A stretch of DNA of 64,000 nt from Psychromonas arctica DSM 14288 (GTDB taxonomy: Bacteria > Pseudomonadota > Gammaproteobacteria > Enterobacterales > Psychromonadaceae): contig NZ_KI519477.1 of NCBI RefSeq assembly GCF_000482725.1, positions 157,160-221,159 on the forward strand, in the 5' to 3' direction. Shown here piece by piece: positions 1 through 10,245 of the stretch. Under the pieces are notes generated by a model that worked only from the letters and a program-made list of their open reading frames with translations, was not told the DNA's origin and searched no databases. Position numbers and translations under genes: made by a program. Each line of letters starts with the position of its first letter. The stretch's first letter is position 1.

Positions 1-417
1 CTATATGTCTGCCAGTTTGCTTGGGGTTTTAGCTCGCCTGCGCTCGTCGTGGCTACTTACAGTGAGAAAGTCAGCTCGTCTGTGCTCGTCGAGGCAGTTT
101 GATTATCATTAACGTTTATTTCGCCCTGTCGGCGACACGTCTTTCTCTTATCTGAAAAGAAAGCTGATAATGATGTAACCATATTGAGCTTTGATCTTTT
201 GTGATTATCGAGACAACGTGAGTATCACTAGCAGTTACTTTCTTTAATAGTAGCAGCTCTGCTTACTATTCCAATTACTCATACCCCTTCACTTTAATTA
301 CTTTGTCTGTTTAATAAAAATAGACCAAAATCAGGATTACTTTCTTTTATAACCAAGCAACCTGCTGATACTTACTTGCTCAGGTAATTGGATATATACA
401 ACAAGGGTTATCCGCTA
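1..417. other. Leader region with a truncated structured repeat
   Basis: No gene was found before the aminotransferase. Positions 31-163 hold a truncated, inverted copy of the repeat family found at 50-52 kb. It includes two copies of its terminal motif (AGCTCG-TCTG-CGCTCGTCG type, at about 31-49 and 73-91), the TCGCC...GGCGA hairpin near 120-135, and the CTTTCTCTT/AAAAGAAAG hairpin at 141-163. A further imperfect hairpin with a one-base bulge lies at 246-270. No convincing sigma70 promoter could be picked. Confidence 0.6.
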
Positions 418-1749
418 ATGACACATGTATTTCATCGCCACTGCCATGCCAAACTTCCTTCTATTGCTTCGGGCGAAGGGGTTTATTTATTTGATACTGA
501 AGGTAAACAATATTTAGATGGTTGTGGAGGCGCTGCTGTATCTAATTTAGGGCATAACCACACCGCAGTTAAAGATGCGATTAAACAACAACTCGATGCA
601 ATACCGTTCGCGCATACAGGTTTTTTTACCAACCAAGCAAGTGAAGATCTCGCTACAATATTAACAGACTTAGCGCCTGATCCTCTCAATCATGTTTATT
701 TTGCAAGCGGTGGTTCAGAAGCAGTAGAGTCGGCATTGAAGATGGCTCGACAGTATTTTGTTGAAATAGGAAAACCACAAAAAACACAGTTCATTGCGAG
801 ACGACAAAGTTATCATGGCAATACTTTAGGCGCATTAGCTGTTGGTGGTAACGAATGGCGCAAGGAACCTTTTAGACCCTTACTTTCATCGGTTCATCAT
901 ATCTCCCCTTGTTACGCCTATCGAGATCAAAGAGAGAATGAAACAGAGCTAGACTATTCAATGCGCGTAGCCAATGAGCTAGAGATAAAGATACTTGAAG
1001 TTGGAGCAGACAATGTGATGGCATTTGTCGCTGAGCCAGTAGTTGGAGCAACCACAGGTGCCGTGCCAGCAACGGAAGGTTACTTTAAACGTATACGTGA
1101 AATTTGTGACCAATATGATGTACTTTTAATTCTTGATGAAGTGATGTGTGGCATTGGCCGCACGGGGACCTTTTATGCATTTGAACAAGATAAAATAATT
1201 CCAGACTTAGTGACCATGGCCAAAGGACTAGGCGCAGGTTACCAACCTATCGGCGCAGTGGTTGCAAGCAGTAAGATTTATGATGCTATCGCTAATGGCA
1301 GTGGATTTTTTCAACATGGCCATACCTTTATGGCCCACCCGATGGCATGCGCATCAGCCTTAGCAACTATCAACACTATTCTAGATGAACATTTATTAGA
1401 GAGGGTGAGCGAACAAGGTAATAAGCTAAAAAGCAAGCTTCAGATGGCACTTCAGCCTTTGCCTTATGTCGGTGATATAAGAGGACGAGGACTCTTTTTA
1501 GGCGTTGAATTAGTCGCAGATAAGTCTACAAAAAAACCATTAGCAAGCAGTACTGAAGCGAATAAAAAAGTGAAGAACATTGCAATGCAACATGGCTTAA
1601 TGTGTTATCCAATGGCGGGGACTATAGACGGGAAACAAGGTCATCATATTTTAATTGCACCACCTTTTATTATTAATGATGAACAGCTTGATGAATTAGT
1701 CAGTAAATTAACCTCTGCTTTAATTGAAGCAGCTAAGGGGTGGGTATAA
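418..1749 (+). CDS. Class III PLP-dependent aminotransferase
   Basis: A PLP (pyridoxal phosphate) aminotransferase of the ornithine/omega-amino acid class (fold type I), cytosolic, 443 aa. The central ILDEVMCGIGRTG segment carries the PLP-nitrogen-binding Asp (about residue 240). TMAKGLGAGYQPIGAV carries the Schiff-base Lys (about residue 269). The start at ATG 418 is preferred over TTG 388 because AAGGG lies 10 bases upstream. The stop is followed two bases later by the ATG of a DUF849 beta-keto acid cleavage enzyme, so the two are very likely one operon. By family logic it would deaminate an omega- or beta-amino acid to a keto acid or semialdehyde that feeds the partner. The substrate cannot be read from the sequence. 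The class call is firm and the pathway is inference. Confidence 0.9.
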   Translation: MTHVFHRHCHAKLPSIASGEGVYLFDTEGKQYLDGCGGAAVSNLGHNHTAVKDAIKQQLDAIPFAHTGFFTNQASEDLATILTDLAPDPLNHVYFASGGSEAVESALKMARQYFVEIGKPQKTQFIARRQSYHGNTLGALAVGGNEWRKEPFRPLLSSVHHISPCYAYRDQRENETELDYSMRVANELEIKILEVGADNVMAFVAEPVVGATTGAVPATEGYFKRIREICDQYDVLLILDEVMCGIGRTGTFYAFEQDKIIPDLVTMAKGLGAGYQPIGAVVASSKIYDAIANGSGFFQHGHTFMAHPMACASALATINTILDEHLLERVSEQGNKLKSKLQMALQPLPYVGDIRGRGLFLGVELVADKSTKKPLASSTEANKKVKNIAMQHGLMCYPMAGTIDGKQGHHILIAPPFIINDEQLDELVSKLTSALIEAAKGWV

Positions 1750-1751
1750 AT

Positions 1752-2597
1752 ATGCAAACTATCGATGATAAAGTAGCGATTATTGTTGCCCCTAATGGCG
1801 CAAGAAAAACCAAACAGGATCATCCTGCTTTGCCAATAACGACCGCAGAGATCGTTGCTGACGTAATTGCATGTCGAGATGCAGGTGCAGCCATGGTGCA
1901 TTTACACGCAAGGGATAAAAATGGCCTACATTCTTTGGCGATTGACGATAATCTATTAACTCAAGAGGCAGTCAAAGCCGCGGTTGGTGACAGTGTGATC
2001 GTGCAGCTAACCACTGAAGCAATTGGCCAATATACACCGCAACAACAGATGCAACTAATCAAAGAAACAACGCCTGAAGCTGCTTCGTTTGGGCTCAATG
2101 AGCTTATTCCCGATGACTCTTACTTACCAGAAGCAGAAAAATTCTTCAATTGGGTTGCTGATAGCGGCATGATTGCACAATATATTTTGTATTCGCCGGC
2201 AGATTTAACACGTTATTTTAGTTTAGTTAAACAGGGGATCTTAGCGAATAAAAACCACCATCTGTTATTTGTTTTAGGGCGATACCATAAAGATTTATTA
2301 TCTTCACCTAAAGACTTATTGCCCTTTTTAAAGCAACCTGATTTTCTGCAATTAATGGAAAGTAGTGAAAAACGCTGGGCGGCTTGTGCCTTTGGGCCGA
2401 GTGAGCAAAAATGCTTATTGAGCGCAATGTTAATGGGCGCGGATATTCGAGTAGGATTTGAAAATAACCTGCATAATAGCCATGGTGCAAAGGCACATAG
2501 CAATGCACAACAAGTAACGGATATTAAAGCGTTAACCAGTTTACTGAATATAGATCTTCATGATGCACACAGTTTCCGTAAAGCCTTGTTAAGTTAA
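1752..2597 (+). CDS. Beta-keto acid cleavage enzyme (BKACE/DUF849) family protein
   Basis: A member of the family that includes 3-keto-5-aminohexanoate cleavage enzyme. These Zn-dependent TIM-barrel enzymes condense a beta-keto acid with acetyl-CoA to give acetoacetate and a new acyl-CoA. Visible are the HLHAR metal-binding motif (residues 50-54), the RVGFENN segment with the metal-ligand Glu (about 237), and an N-terminal APNGARK segment typical of the family. It is 281 aa, close to the usual length. ATG 1752 is chosen over GTG 1740 because AAGGGG sits 11 bases upstream. It is translationally close to the preceding aminotransferase, which suggests stepwise breakdown of an amino acid to a beta-keto acid. 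The true substrate is unknown, since the family is known for many different ones. Confidence 0.87.
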   Translation: MQTIDDKVAIIVAPNGARKTKQDHPALPITTAEIVADVIACRDAGAAMVHLHARDKNGLHSLAIDDNLLTQEAVKAAVGDSVIVQLTTEAIGQYTPQQQMQLIKETTPEAASFGLNELIPDDSYLPEAEKFFNWVADSGMIAQYILYSPADLTRYFSLVKQGILANKNHHLLFVLGRYHKDLLSSPKDLLPFLKQPDFLQLMESSEKRWAACAFGPSEQKCLLSAMLMGADIRVGFENNLHNSHGAKAHSNAQQVTDIKALTSLLNIDLHDAHSFRKALLS

Positions 2598-2640
2598 GCT
2601 AGGTTAAAGTTAGGTTAAGCTGAGTTAGGCTAAGCTAAAT
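2587..2640. repeat. Degenerate 10-bp tandem repeat over a stop codon
   Basis: About five degenerate units of AAGTTAAGCT / AGGTTAAGCT begin in the last codons of the DUF849 gene and run on past its TAA. It belongs to a series of similar stop-codon tandem duplications in this window. Confidence 0.6.
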
Positions 2641-2698
2641 GAGCTTAGCTCTGTTCAAAATAGCGTAAATCGATCTTCAAATCAAAACCTTCAAAATA

Positions 2699-2733
2699 AA
2701 AAAGAAAGTGTAGTTATTCAGCACTTTCTTTTT
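2699..2733. terminator. Bidirectional terminator
   Basis: AAAGAAAGTG (2701-2710) and CACTTTCTTT (2722-2731) form a perfect stem with an 11-base loop. A-rich and T-rich flanks extend it, so it can end both the aminotransferase-DUF849 transcript and the convergent LysR gene. Confidence 0.75.
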
Positions 2734-2777
2734 CCCTTAACCTTTTTATTTCGCTTTCTTCACCTAGCCTAGCAGCT

Positions 2778-3680
2778 TTAATTACAATCTTTGCCCAAAC
2801 AATGGCTTAACCAACGACTAAATTCATAAATCTTTCTGGAAGAAAGCCTATAGCTAGGTACAAAGACATAATAACCATAACTGGTTTGCATCGATAAATT
2901 AAGAGGATTAACTAAATCGCCACTTTGTAACGATCCTTCGACCATAAAATCGGGTAGGAGAGCAAGGCCTAAACCATCTTTTGCCGCTTCTAAAGACATA
3001 TAAAAATGCTCAAACCCAGTGGCACTATATTGACTGTTATAAACTAACCCTTTGTATTTTTTAAATTGCTCCCAGAGGTGAGGACGAGTGATATGCGGGA
3101 TCAAGGTTTGCTTTTTAATATCTTCAATACAAGTTATCGGATTATTCATCATTAACTTGGCAGAAGCGACTAATACAAGACGCTCACGTCGTAATAGAGT
3201 CGCATTTTCATAATGCGCTGAGATAGGTAAGCAACGAATAGAAAGATCGCTATCGCCGTTAGTTTGATTGATTGGACCATCACCAGTTTTGATACTGACT
3301 TGAATTTTGTTATTTAAATGATGGAACGCTTCAATACGAGGGACTAACCATAAGCTTGCAAATGAAGGTGTTACATTTAATGTTAGTACTTCTTGGGCAT
3401 GATCTTTTGTGTTCAAACTCGTGGTTGCATATTGAATTATTTCAAGGGCTTCTATGATTTTAGGGAGATAACTTTCACCAGCCGAAGATAATTTAATACC
3501 ATTAAGGTGCCGACTGAATAGAGGTTGTTGTAATTGCTGTTCTAACACCGATATTTGTTTACTCACAGCACCTTGAGTAACAAACAACTCTTTTGCCGCT
3601 TTTGAAAAACTCAAGTTATTAGCAACGGCAACAAAGGTTCGTAAAGCTTTTATTGAGGGTAAGTTGGCTTCATTAAGCAT
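2778..3680 (-). CDS. LysR-family transcriptional regulator, GcvA-like
   Basis: A DNA-binding regulator of about 300 aa. The N-terminal winged helix-turn-helix (about residues 8-66) contains TFVAVANNLSFSKAAKEL and VTQGAVSKQISVLE, the pattern of the GcvA subgroup. The rest is the periplasmic-binding-protein-like effector domain. ATG 3680 (with GTG 3683 immediately before it) is preceded by GGTGA at good spacing. The gene converges on the aminotransferase-DUF849 operon and shares a terminator with it rather than facing it divergently. Regulation of that pair is plausible by proximity but unproven. The ligand is unknown. Confidence 0.85.
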   Translation of the reverse strand: MLNEANLPSIKALRTFVAVANNLSFSKAAKELFVTQGAVSKQISVLEQQLQQPLFSRHLNGIKLSSAGESYLPKIIEALEIIQYATTSLNTKDHAQEVLTLNVTPSFASLWLVPRIEAFHHLNNKIQVSIKTGDGPINQTNGDSDLSIRCLPISAHYENATLLRRERLVLVASAKLMMNNPITCIEDIKKQTLIPHITRPHLWEQFKKYKGLVYNSQYSATGFEHFYMSLEAAKDGLGLALLPDFMVEGSLQSGDLVNPLNLSMQTSYGYYVFVPSYRLSSRKIYEFSRWLSHCLGKDCN

Positions 3681-3883
3681 CACGTTTCACCATACGAACA
3701 ATTAATGTTAGGCAGAGGAATTAGCAAAGAAGAAATAGCATTAAAATTCAGCCGCTCACCAATCTGATTAAAGATAAACGACCTCGTTAATGTAATATAA
3801 CCGTTACCAACCGCGATGCTTTCTTCAGCAAGTTATGAGGTAAGCATCTTAGTTGTTAGCAAATAAGGGTAACGGGTATAAGT

Positions 3884-4321
3884 TTAACCTTGTGGTTTTA
3901 CAACTAACACATGTACAGGTGAGTTTTGTACCACTTTACTGGCAACAGAACCTAACATAACCTTATCTACCTTTGAACGTTTATGGCTAGGCATAATGAT
4001 CAAATCTACTTTCAATTTTTCTGCATATTTGATGATCGTTTTATATGCTTTACCTTCTGCAACATAGGTTGTGTAATCAATTTTTTCTTTCATTTGTGAT
4101 TCAGCAAATTTAGCCAACTGTGTTTTTATATCAGCTTTCATTTTTTGTGCTGCATCTTTAGGAAAGTAAGTCGCAACCATCGACATATGCACGCCTGGTA
4201 AAACGGTTAAAAGATGTATATGGGCATCGGTATTTTTACCATACCAAATAGCGAGTTGCACAGCTTTATCTGAAAAGCCTTTTTCATTTAAATCGATAGG
4301 AACAAGGATATTTTTATACAT
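3884..4321 (-). CDS. Universal stress protein, UspA family
   Basis: A single-domain Usp of 145 aa. It starts with YKNILVPID, has a central Walker-like strand DLIIMPSHKRSKVDK, and ends in LGSVASKVVQNSPVHVLVVK. The usual ATP-binding signature is Gly-2X-Gly-9X-Gly-Ser. Here the first two glycines are replaced (PSHKRS), while the GS and the downstream helix remain, so nucleotide binding may be weak or altered. It is a monocistronic minus-strand gene between the LysR regulator and comM. The role is a cytosolic stress-related protein by family; no specific trigger is visible. Confidence 0.88.
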   Translation of the reverse strand: MYKNILVPIDLNEKGFSDKAVQLAIWYGKNTDAHIHLLTVLPGVHMSMVATYFPKDAAQKMKADIKTQLAKFAESQMKEKIDYTTYVAEGKAYKTIIKYAEKLKVDLIIMPSHKRSKVDKVMLGSVASKVVQNSPVHVLVVKPQG

Positions 4322-4475
4322 AATTTTTACTCTTATTTGGGAGTAGCAGAATCTGAATTTTACGTAACAAGTATATGAACAATACAGCCATATAGAAAGG
4401 GAAAGTTAGATCCTAAAGTGTTTAATTTGAACTAGCTTTTACTGTTAAAACTGAAAAGGAAAAATTTGTCCCTAA

Positions 4476-5996
4476 TTATTCGTGTGCCACACTTTTTAAT
4501 AAACGATCCATCGCTCTATATGTTAACGCTTCGCATAAGTGTGCTTTTGAAATGTCAGGTTGGGCGTGAAGATCGGCAATGCTTCTTGCCACTTTTAACA
4601 GGCTATGCCAAGCACGAATCGACAAGCCCATTTTCTCAATCGCTTGCTCCAAAAACAAGGCATCTTGCTGGCTTAATATACAAAACTCATTGATTTCCTG
4701 GCTAGACAAATAATGGTTTAACTTGCCCTGACGCTGAAGCTGAATTTTCCTTGCTTTTAACACTCTTTGTTTTACATCACAGCTCTTTTCAGTTAAGTTT
4801 TTTGCACCTTGCTGAGATTCCGCCAACATGCCTTTAGGCAATAATGGCACCATTAGCGACAGAGAAAATCGATCTAAAAAAGGGCCTGACAAACGATTTA
4901 GGTAACGTAATATTTGGTCCGGCGTACTACGCCTTAAATTTCCAGATATATGACCGCAAGGGCTCGGATTCATGGCAGCAATGAGTTGAAAATGTGCGGG
5001 AAAGGTAACTTGGTTAGCCGCTCTTGAAATAGTTACGTCATGTGTTTCCATTGGCTGGCGCAAACTGTCCAATACTTGCCTTGGGAATTCAGGTAGTTCG
5101 TCAAGGAATAAAACGCCATGGTGAGATAAGGAAATTTCTCCCGGCTTAGGCTTCCCTCCGCCACCAACTAATGCAACAGCCGATGCACTATGATGTGGCG
5201 CACGATAAGGAGGTAAAAACCAATCGTCACGTTGTTTACCACAGACGGAATAAACCGCAGCGGTCTGTAAAGCTTGTTCCTCTTCTAAATTAGGTAAAAG
5301 CGTCATAAAACGCTCAGCAAGCATACTTTTACCTGTTCCCGGAGGACCAATTAACAGTAAATTATGAGATCCCGCAGCAGCCACTTCCAACACTCTTTTC
5401 GCTTGTTCCTGACCTAACACATCGGAAAAATCAACCTCGCTCTCTTTACTCACTGGTGCCGCACTTTGCTGTACAGCCTGTAACGTTGTTTGTTGCTGTA
5501 AAAAAGCGCACACATCTAAAAGGTGAGGTGCAACAAAACCTTGAGCTCCGGTTAAGGCGCACTCATGTTGATTATCGGTACAAACTATAACTTGTCGCTG
5601 TTGTTTTTTTGCAGCGAGCGCACAGGGAATAATGCCATCAACACCACGTAATTCACCGGACAACGATAATTCGCCATAACATTCATAATTCAAAATATCA
5701 GAACATTGAATTTGTTCTGAGGCAATTAAAATGCCTAACGCGATTGCCAAGTCGAAACGCCCTCCTTCTTTAGGCAGGTTCGCAGGGGCTAAATTAACGG
5801 TAATCCTTTTACTAGGAAACTTATAATGGCTATTGAGAATCGCGCTACGTACTCTGTCCTTTGCTTCTTTAACCGAGGTTTCAGGCAAGCCAACCAACGA
5901 AAAACCAGGCAAACCAGTACCTAGATGAACTTCCACCTCAACTTCCGGTGCATCTACGCCTGAAATAGCTCGGCAAACTAACCTTGCTAACGCCAT
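4476..5996 (-). CDS. comM: ComM/YifB magnesium-chelatase-like AAA+ helicase
   Basis: A full-length ComM (506 aa), the hexameric AAA+ helicase that drives branch migration during natural transformation. In order it has an N-terminal Lon-S5-like domain (LGTGLPGFSLVGLPE), Walker A GPPGTGKS (217-224), the Mg-chelatase core with FLDELPEF (Walker B), and MNPCP-type AAMNPSPCG, then a C-terminal helical domain. The ATG is preceded by AGGAGC at good spacing. It is transcribed away from ilvG. comM next to ilvGM is also the enterobacterial arrangement (yifB-ilv). Presence suggests competence capacity, but pilus or uptake genes are not in view. Confidence 0.95.
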   Translation of the reverse strand: MALARLVCRAISGVDAPEVEVEVHLGTGLPGFSLVGLPETSVKEAKDRVRSAILNSHYKFPSKRITVNLAPANLPKEGGRFDLAIALGILIASEQIQCSDILNYECYGELSLSGELRGVDGIIPCALAAKKQQRQVIVCTDNQHECALTGAQGFVAPHLLDVCAFLQQQTTLQAVQQSAAPVSKESEVDFSDVLGQEQAKRVLEVAAAGSHNLLLIGPPGTGKSMLAERFMTLLPNLEEEQALQTAAVYSVCGKQRDDWFLPPYRAPHHSASAVALVGGGGKPKPGEISLSHHGVLFLDELPEFPRQVLDSLRQPMETHDVTISRAANQVTFPAHFQLIAAMNPSPCGHISGNLRRSTPDQILRYLNRLSGPFLDRFSLSLMVPLLPKGMLAESQQGAKNLTEKSCDVKQRVLKARKIQLQRQGKLNHYLSSQEINEFCILSQQDALFLEQAIEKMGLSIRAWHSLLKVARSIADLHAQPDISKAHLCEALTYRAMDRLLKSVAHE

Positions 5997-6337
5997 GTTG
6001 TGCTCCTTTTTTAAACAATAGCTTTCGCTTTAACCTGTTTACCATTAAAGCTTTGTTACTATCAAAGCTAAGTAAACCATCAAACCCGTCATTCAGTAAA
6101 ACTCGGTCGCCAATCAAAATCCATCATTTAGTAAAACGCGATCATCTATTAAATACAGTATCGAATAGGTTGCGCTACAAAACGCGAACAAGTGATTGTT
6201 CTACCAATAATTTGCTTAAAAATGTGACAAATGTTGTTTGATAAGCGCTTTTTTGCTATAAAGAGCACCCTTTTTAAAATTCAAATTGGCAGTTTTTGAA
6301 TGCCTTTGATTACCTTCATTAAATTCAGGAAAAGCAC
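5997..6337. other. comM-ilvG intergenic region, no ilvL leader seen
   Basis: About 340 bases hold the divergent starts of comM and ilvG. A degenerate direct repeat is visible (ATTCAGTAAAACTCGGTC near 6091 and ATTTAGTAAAACGCGATC near 6126). No short leader ORF rich in Ile, Leu or Val codons and no terminator/antiterminator pair could be seen, so classical ilv attenuation is not supported here. Confidence 0.5.
6234..6262 (+). promoter_or_regulatory. Candidate sigma70 promoter for ilvGMD
   Basis: TTGTTT (6234-6239), a 17-base spacer, then TATAAA (6257-6262), about 75 bases before the ilvG start. Five of six bases match the consensus in the -10 box. This is by inspection only. Confidence 0.5.
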
Positions 6338-7984
6338 ATGAATGGTGCAAACTTTGTTGTACACGCTTTAAAAGAACAAAACGTAACGCAGGTATTTGGC
6401 TACCCAGGCGGTGCTATTATGCCGCTCTACGATGCATTATATGATGGAGGTGTTAAACACTTACTTTGCCGCCATGAGCAAGGTGCTGCGATGGCAGCAA
6501 TCGGGTATGCTAGAGCAACGGGTAAAGTTGGCGTATGTATCGCCACGTCAGGCCCTGGTGCAACCAATCTGATCACAGGCTTAGCGGATGCATTATTAGA
6601 TTCAATTCCTATTATAGCGATCACCGGGCAAGTACCTACCAATTTAATTGGTACCGATGCCTTCCAAGAAATTGATGTATTTGGTTTATCATTAGCCTGC
6701 ACCAAACATAGCTTTATGGTACAAAGCGCAGACCAGCTTGGCCCTATTATTGAACAAGCCTTTGAAATAGCAACCACAGGTCGGCCTGGTCCAGTACTCA
6801 TCGACTTACCTAAAGATATTCAAATCGGTCCCAGTGTTGCACATACGCTTGCAAAATTAGTTCATAGTAATAATTATTTAGACAACCGACTGATTGCACA
6901 AGCTAAACTGATGATTGAATCATCAAATAAACCACTGCTGTATGTTGGTGGTGGTGTTGGTATGGCCAATGCAGTCAGTGAATTGCGAGACTTTATTGAA
7001 CAGACAAGAATACCCAGTGTTTGTACATTAAAAGCAATTGGTTGCATTCCTCATCACTCCCCCTACTTTATGGGAATGGTAGGTATGCATGGTAGTAAAG
7101 CATCCAATTTAGCGATTCAAGAGTGTGACTTATTAATTGCTATTGGGGCGCGTTTCGATGACCGAGTGACAGGCAAACTGGATGAGTTTGCACCTAATGC
7201 AAAGGTGATCCATTTAGATATTGATGCTGCTGAAATAGATAAATTACGCCAAGTAACCCTTTCAATGACTGATGACTTGAAACAGGTTTTGCCCGCGATC
7301 ACTATTAAACCTAATATTACTCCCTGGAAAAAGCATATAGCGACAATGAAAGCAAAGCATGTGAGTCGATATGACCATCCTGGTGAGCCTATTTTTGCGC
7401 CAGCATTATTACGTCAGCTTGCTCAGTCGATCCCAGGTGATACGGTGATTTGCAGCGATGTAGGGCAGCATCAAATGTGGGTTGCACAACATATGTTTGT
7501 CGATCGCCCTGAAAACCACATTACCAGTTCAGGATTAGGCACCATGGGATTTGGTGTCCCTGCAGCGGTAGGTGCACAAGTTGCTCGACCTGATGATATG
7601 GTGATTGCCATTTCTGGTGATGGTTCATTTATGATGAACGTACAAGAATTAGGTACCATTAAACGTAAAAAATTACCGATTAAAATCCTATTGATTGATA
7701 ACCAACGCTTAGGCATGGTGCGACAATGGCAAGAGCTGTTTTTTAACAGTCGATTCAGTGAAACCATATTAACTGATAATCCAGATTTTGTGACCTTAGC
7801 GAGTGCTTTTGATATCCCAGGTGAAACCATTAAAACTAAGTCGCAAATAAGCCAAGCATTACAACGTTTATTGACTAGTGAGGGGCCTTATTTATTGCAT
7901 GTTTCAATTTCAGAAGCTGAGAATGTTTGGCCGTTAGTGCCACCTGGTGCACCTAATGACAAAATGATGGAGAGTATCGAATGA
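6338..7984 (+). CDS. ilvG: Acetolactate synthase II, large (catalytic) subunit
   Basis: The first common step of branched-chain amino acid synthesis. It condenses pyruvate with pyruvate or 2-ketobutyrate to acetolactate or acetohydroxybutyrate using ThDP, FAD and Mg. It is 548 aa, the usual length. Visible are [14 protein letters not shown], the catalytic Glu in RHEQGAAM (about 47), a central FAD domain, and the C-terminal ThDP/Mg motif [12 protein letters not shown] (Asp about 428). AGGA lies upstream of the ATG. Its last codons overlap the ATG of ilvM (ATGA), so the two subunits are translationally coupled. Unlike E. coli K-12 ilvG, the frame is intact. Confidence 0.96.
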   Translation: MNGANFVVHALKEQNVTQVFGYPGGAIMPLYDALYDGGVKHLLCRHEQGAAMAAIGYARATGKVGVCIATSGPGATNLITGLADALLDSIPIIAITGQVPTNLIGTDAFQEIDVFGLSLACTKHSFMVQSADQLGPIIEQAFEIATTGRPGPVLIDLPKDIQIGPSVAHTLAKLVHSNNYLDNRLIAQAKLMIESSNKPLLYVGGGVGMANAVSELRDFIEQTRIPSVCTLKAIGCIPHHSPYFMGMVGMHGSKASNLAIQECDLLIAIGARFDDRVTGKLDEFAPNAKVIHLDIDAAEIDKLRQVTLSMTDDLKQVLPAITIKPNITPWKKHIATMKAKHVSRYDHPGEPIFAPALLRQLAQSIPGDTVICSDVGQHQMWVAQHMFVDRPENHITSSGLGTMGFGVPAAVGAQVARPDDMVIAISGDGSFMMNVQELGTIKRKKLPIKILLIDNQRLGMVRQWQELFFNSRFSETILTDNPDFVTLASAFDIPGETIKTKSQISQALQRLLTSEGPYLLHVSISEAENVWPLVPPGAPNDKMMESIE

Positions 7985-8238
7985 AGTCTTTATTAATTAT
8001 TGAAGCTAAAAATAGCCCAGAGTTTTTAGAGCGATTATTGCGAGTTTGTCGTCATAGAGGATTTACCACTACTAACATCAATGCAGAAACAGGCAATTCA
8101 CAACAAACCTTACACATTACGATTACCGTGGCCAGTGAGCGAAACATTAGCTTATTGACTAAGCAGATTGAAAAAATTGTAGGGGTCAAGCAAGTAGCGA
8201 CCTTACAACAAGAAAAAAATATCAAAGCAACAGCGTAA
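7981..8238 (+). CDS. ilvM: Acetolactate synthase II, small (regulatory) subunit
   Basis: An 85-aa single ACT-like domain ([20 protein letters not shown], then a [10 protein letters not shown] strand) that stabilises and activates IlvG. It overlaps ilvG by four bases (ATGA). IlvM-type small subunits give little valine feedback inhibition, so this isozyme is probably valine-insensitive. That is known for the family and inferred here. Sequence and context agree. Confidence 0.93.
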   Translation: MKSLLIIEAKNSPEFLERLLRVCRHRGFTTTNINAETGNSQQTLHITITVASERNISLLTKQIEKIVGVKQVATLQQEKNIKATA

Positions 8239-8340
8239 ATTGCAGATTGTGCCTTAACAGGATATCTGCTTTACTGCTATTAACACTTATTTATATCAGC
8301 GCCAAGTAGTTTGGCCAGCAAGTAGCTTAAGGAAATTAAC

Positions 8341-10179
8341 ATGCCAGTTTATCGTTCAAAAACATCAACACACGGTCGTAACATGGCAGGTGCTCGTGCA
8401 TTATGGCGCGCAACTGGTGTAAAAGATGATGACTTCGGAAAACCGATCATTGCTATCGCAAACTCATTTACACAGTTTGTACCGGGACACGTCCATTTAA
8501 AAGATATGGGCCAATTGGTTGCTCGTGAAATCGAAAAAGCCGGAGGTATCGCTAAAGAATTTAATACTATTGCGATTGATGATGGTATCGCAATGGGTCA
8601 CTCGGGTATGTTATACAGCCTACCTTCACGTGATTTAATCGCAGATTCAATTGAATATATGGTCAACGCACACTGTGCAGATGCCATTGTTTGTATCTCT
8701 AACTGTGACAAAATAACACCGGGAATGTTAATGGCGGCATTACGCTTAAACATCCCAGTTATATTTGTATCAGGCGGACCAATGGAAGCGGGTAAAACTA
8801 AGCTTTCTGACCAAATTATCAAACTAGACCTTGTTGATGCAATGGTAATGGGACCTGATAAAAACGTCTCTGATGAAGATTTAGAAAAAGTAGAACGCAG
8901 TGCTTGTCCTACTTGTGGTTCTTGTTCTGGTATGTTTACCGCGAACTCTATGAACTGTCTAACCGAAGCATTAGGTTTATCACTACCTGGTAATGGTTCA
9001 ATGCTAGCCACACATGCAGATCGTGAAAACTTATTCCTAGAAGCTGGTCGTCGTATTGTTGAGATTGCAAAACGTCACTACCAAGAAGATGACTACTCTG
9101 TATTACCGCGATCTATTGCAGGCCGCCCTGCTTTTGAAAATGCAATGGCACTGGATATTGCAATGGGTGGTTCAACCAACACCATTCTTCACCTTTTAGC
9201 GTGTGCACAAGAAGCAGAGTTAGACTTTACCGTTGCAGACATGGATGAGATGTCTCGTCGTATTCCGCAGCTTTGTAAAGTGGCACCTTCAACACCTGAA
9301 TACCATATGGAAGATGTACATCGTGCCGGTGGTGTAATGGCTATTTTAGGCGAGTTAGATAGAGCAGGTTTATTAAATAGCGATATCCCAACTATTCTAA
9401 GTCCAACCATGAAAGAGCAATTAGCAAAATACGATATCATGCAAACTAAAGACCAAGCAATTATCGACTTTTATCGTGCAGGTCCTGCAGGTATCCGTAC
9501 CGTGAAAGCATTTAGCCAATCTTGTCGTTGGGATACCGTAGATAATGATCGTAAAAATGGTTGTGTCCGCTCAATAGACAACGCTTTCAGTACCGAAGGT
9601 GGTTTAGCCGTACTATTCGGTAATATGGCAGTTGATGGCGCGGTAGTTAAAACTGCGGGTGTTGATGACGATAACCTAACCTTTACGGGCCCAGCTAAAA
9701 TATACGAAAGCCAAGATGATGCGGTTGAAGCGATATTAGGTGGTAAAGTGGTTGCTGGTGATGTCGTTGTTATTCGTTACGAAGGTCCACAAGGTGGTCC
9801 AGGTATGCAAGAAATGCTTTACCCAACGTCTTACCTAAAATCAATGGGACTAGGCAAGCAGTGTGCATTGATCACTGATGGTCGTTTCTCAGGTGGTACT
9901 TCTGGCCTGTCAATTGGTCACGTTTCACCAGAAGCTGCGGCGGGTGGTGTGATTGGTTTAATTGAAAACGGTGACATCATCGATATCAACATTCCAACAC
10001 GTGCAATGGACTTAAAAGTATCTGAACAAGTACTTACTGAACGTCGCGCTAAGCAAGATGCTATCGGCTGGAAACCTGTTGACCGTATCCGCCCTATTTC
10101 GGCAGCATTAAAAGTGTATGCAATGATGGCAACATCAGCAGATAAAGGTGCAGTACGCGATTTATCTAAACTTAAATAG
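8341..10179 (+). CDS. ilvD: Dihydroxy-acid dehydratase
   Basis: Fe-S dehydratase that turns 2,3-dihydroxy-isovalerate and -methylvalerate into the keto acids for valine and isoleucine. It is 612 aa, near the E. coli length. Cluster-type cysteines are visible: CISNCDK (Cys122) and [12 protein letters not shown] (Cys189, 192, 195), with Cys122 and Cys195 the positions used in E. coli. It lies 102 bases after ilvM, on the same strand and with no terminator between, so it is probably in the same transcript. ilvE and ilvA, which usually flank ilvD in enterobacteria, are absent. A strong terminator follows. Confidence 0.96.
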   Translation: MPVYRSKTSTHGRNMAGARALWRATGVKDDDFGKPIIAIANSFTQFVPGHVHLKDMGQLVAREIEKAGGIAKEFNTIAIDDGIAMGHSGMLYSLPSRDLIADSIEYMVNAHCADAIVCISNCDKITPGMLMAALRLNIPVIFVSGGPMEAGKTKLSDQIIKLDLVDAMVMGPDKNVSDEDLEKVERSACPTCGSCSGMFTANSMNCLTEALGLSLPGNGSMLATHADRENLFLEAGRRIVEIAKRHYQEDDYSVLPRSIAGRPAFENAMALDIAMGGSTNTILHLLACAQEAELDFTVADMDEMSRRIPQLCKVAPSTPEYHMEDVHRAGGVMAILGELDRAGLLNSDIPTILSPTMKEQLAKYDIMQTKDQAIIDFYRAGPAGIRTVKAFSQSCRWDTVDNDRKNGCVRSIDNAFSTEGGLAVLFGNMAVDGAVVKTAGVDDDNLTFTGPAKIYESQDDAVEAILGGKVVAGDVVVIRYEGPQGGPGMQEMLYPTSYLKSMGLGKQCALITDGRFSGGTSGLSIGHVSPEAAAGGVIGLIENGDIIDINIPTRAMDLKVSEQVLTERRAKQDAIGWKPVDRIRPISAALKVYAMMATSADKGAVRDLSKLK

Positions 10180-10197
10180 CCTTAAACAGCCTTAAAT
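10171..10197. repeat. 10-bp tandem repeat spanning the ilvD stop
   Basis: CTTAAATAGC, CTTAAACAGC and CTTAAAT (2.7 units). The TAG stop of ilvD lies inside the first unit. Confidence 0.75.
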
Positions 10198-10245
10198 CTA
10201 GGTATTGAATAAACTAAAATAACTATTTAAATAAAATAGATAAAG

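Noticed and set aside
5984-6241. ilvL-like leader peptide upstream of ilvG
   Set aside because: The only frame of note overlaps the comM start, has no run of Ile/Val/Leu codons, and no attenuator stem follows.
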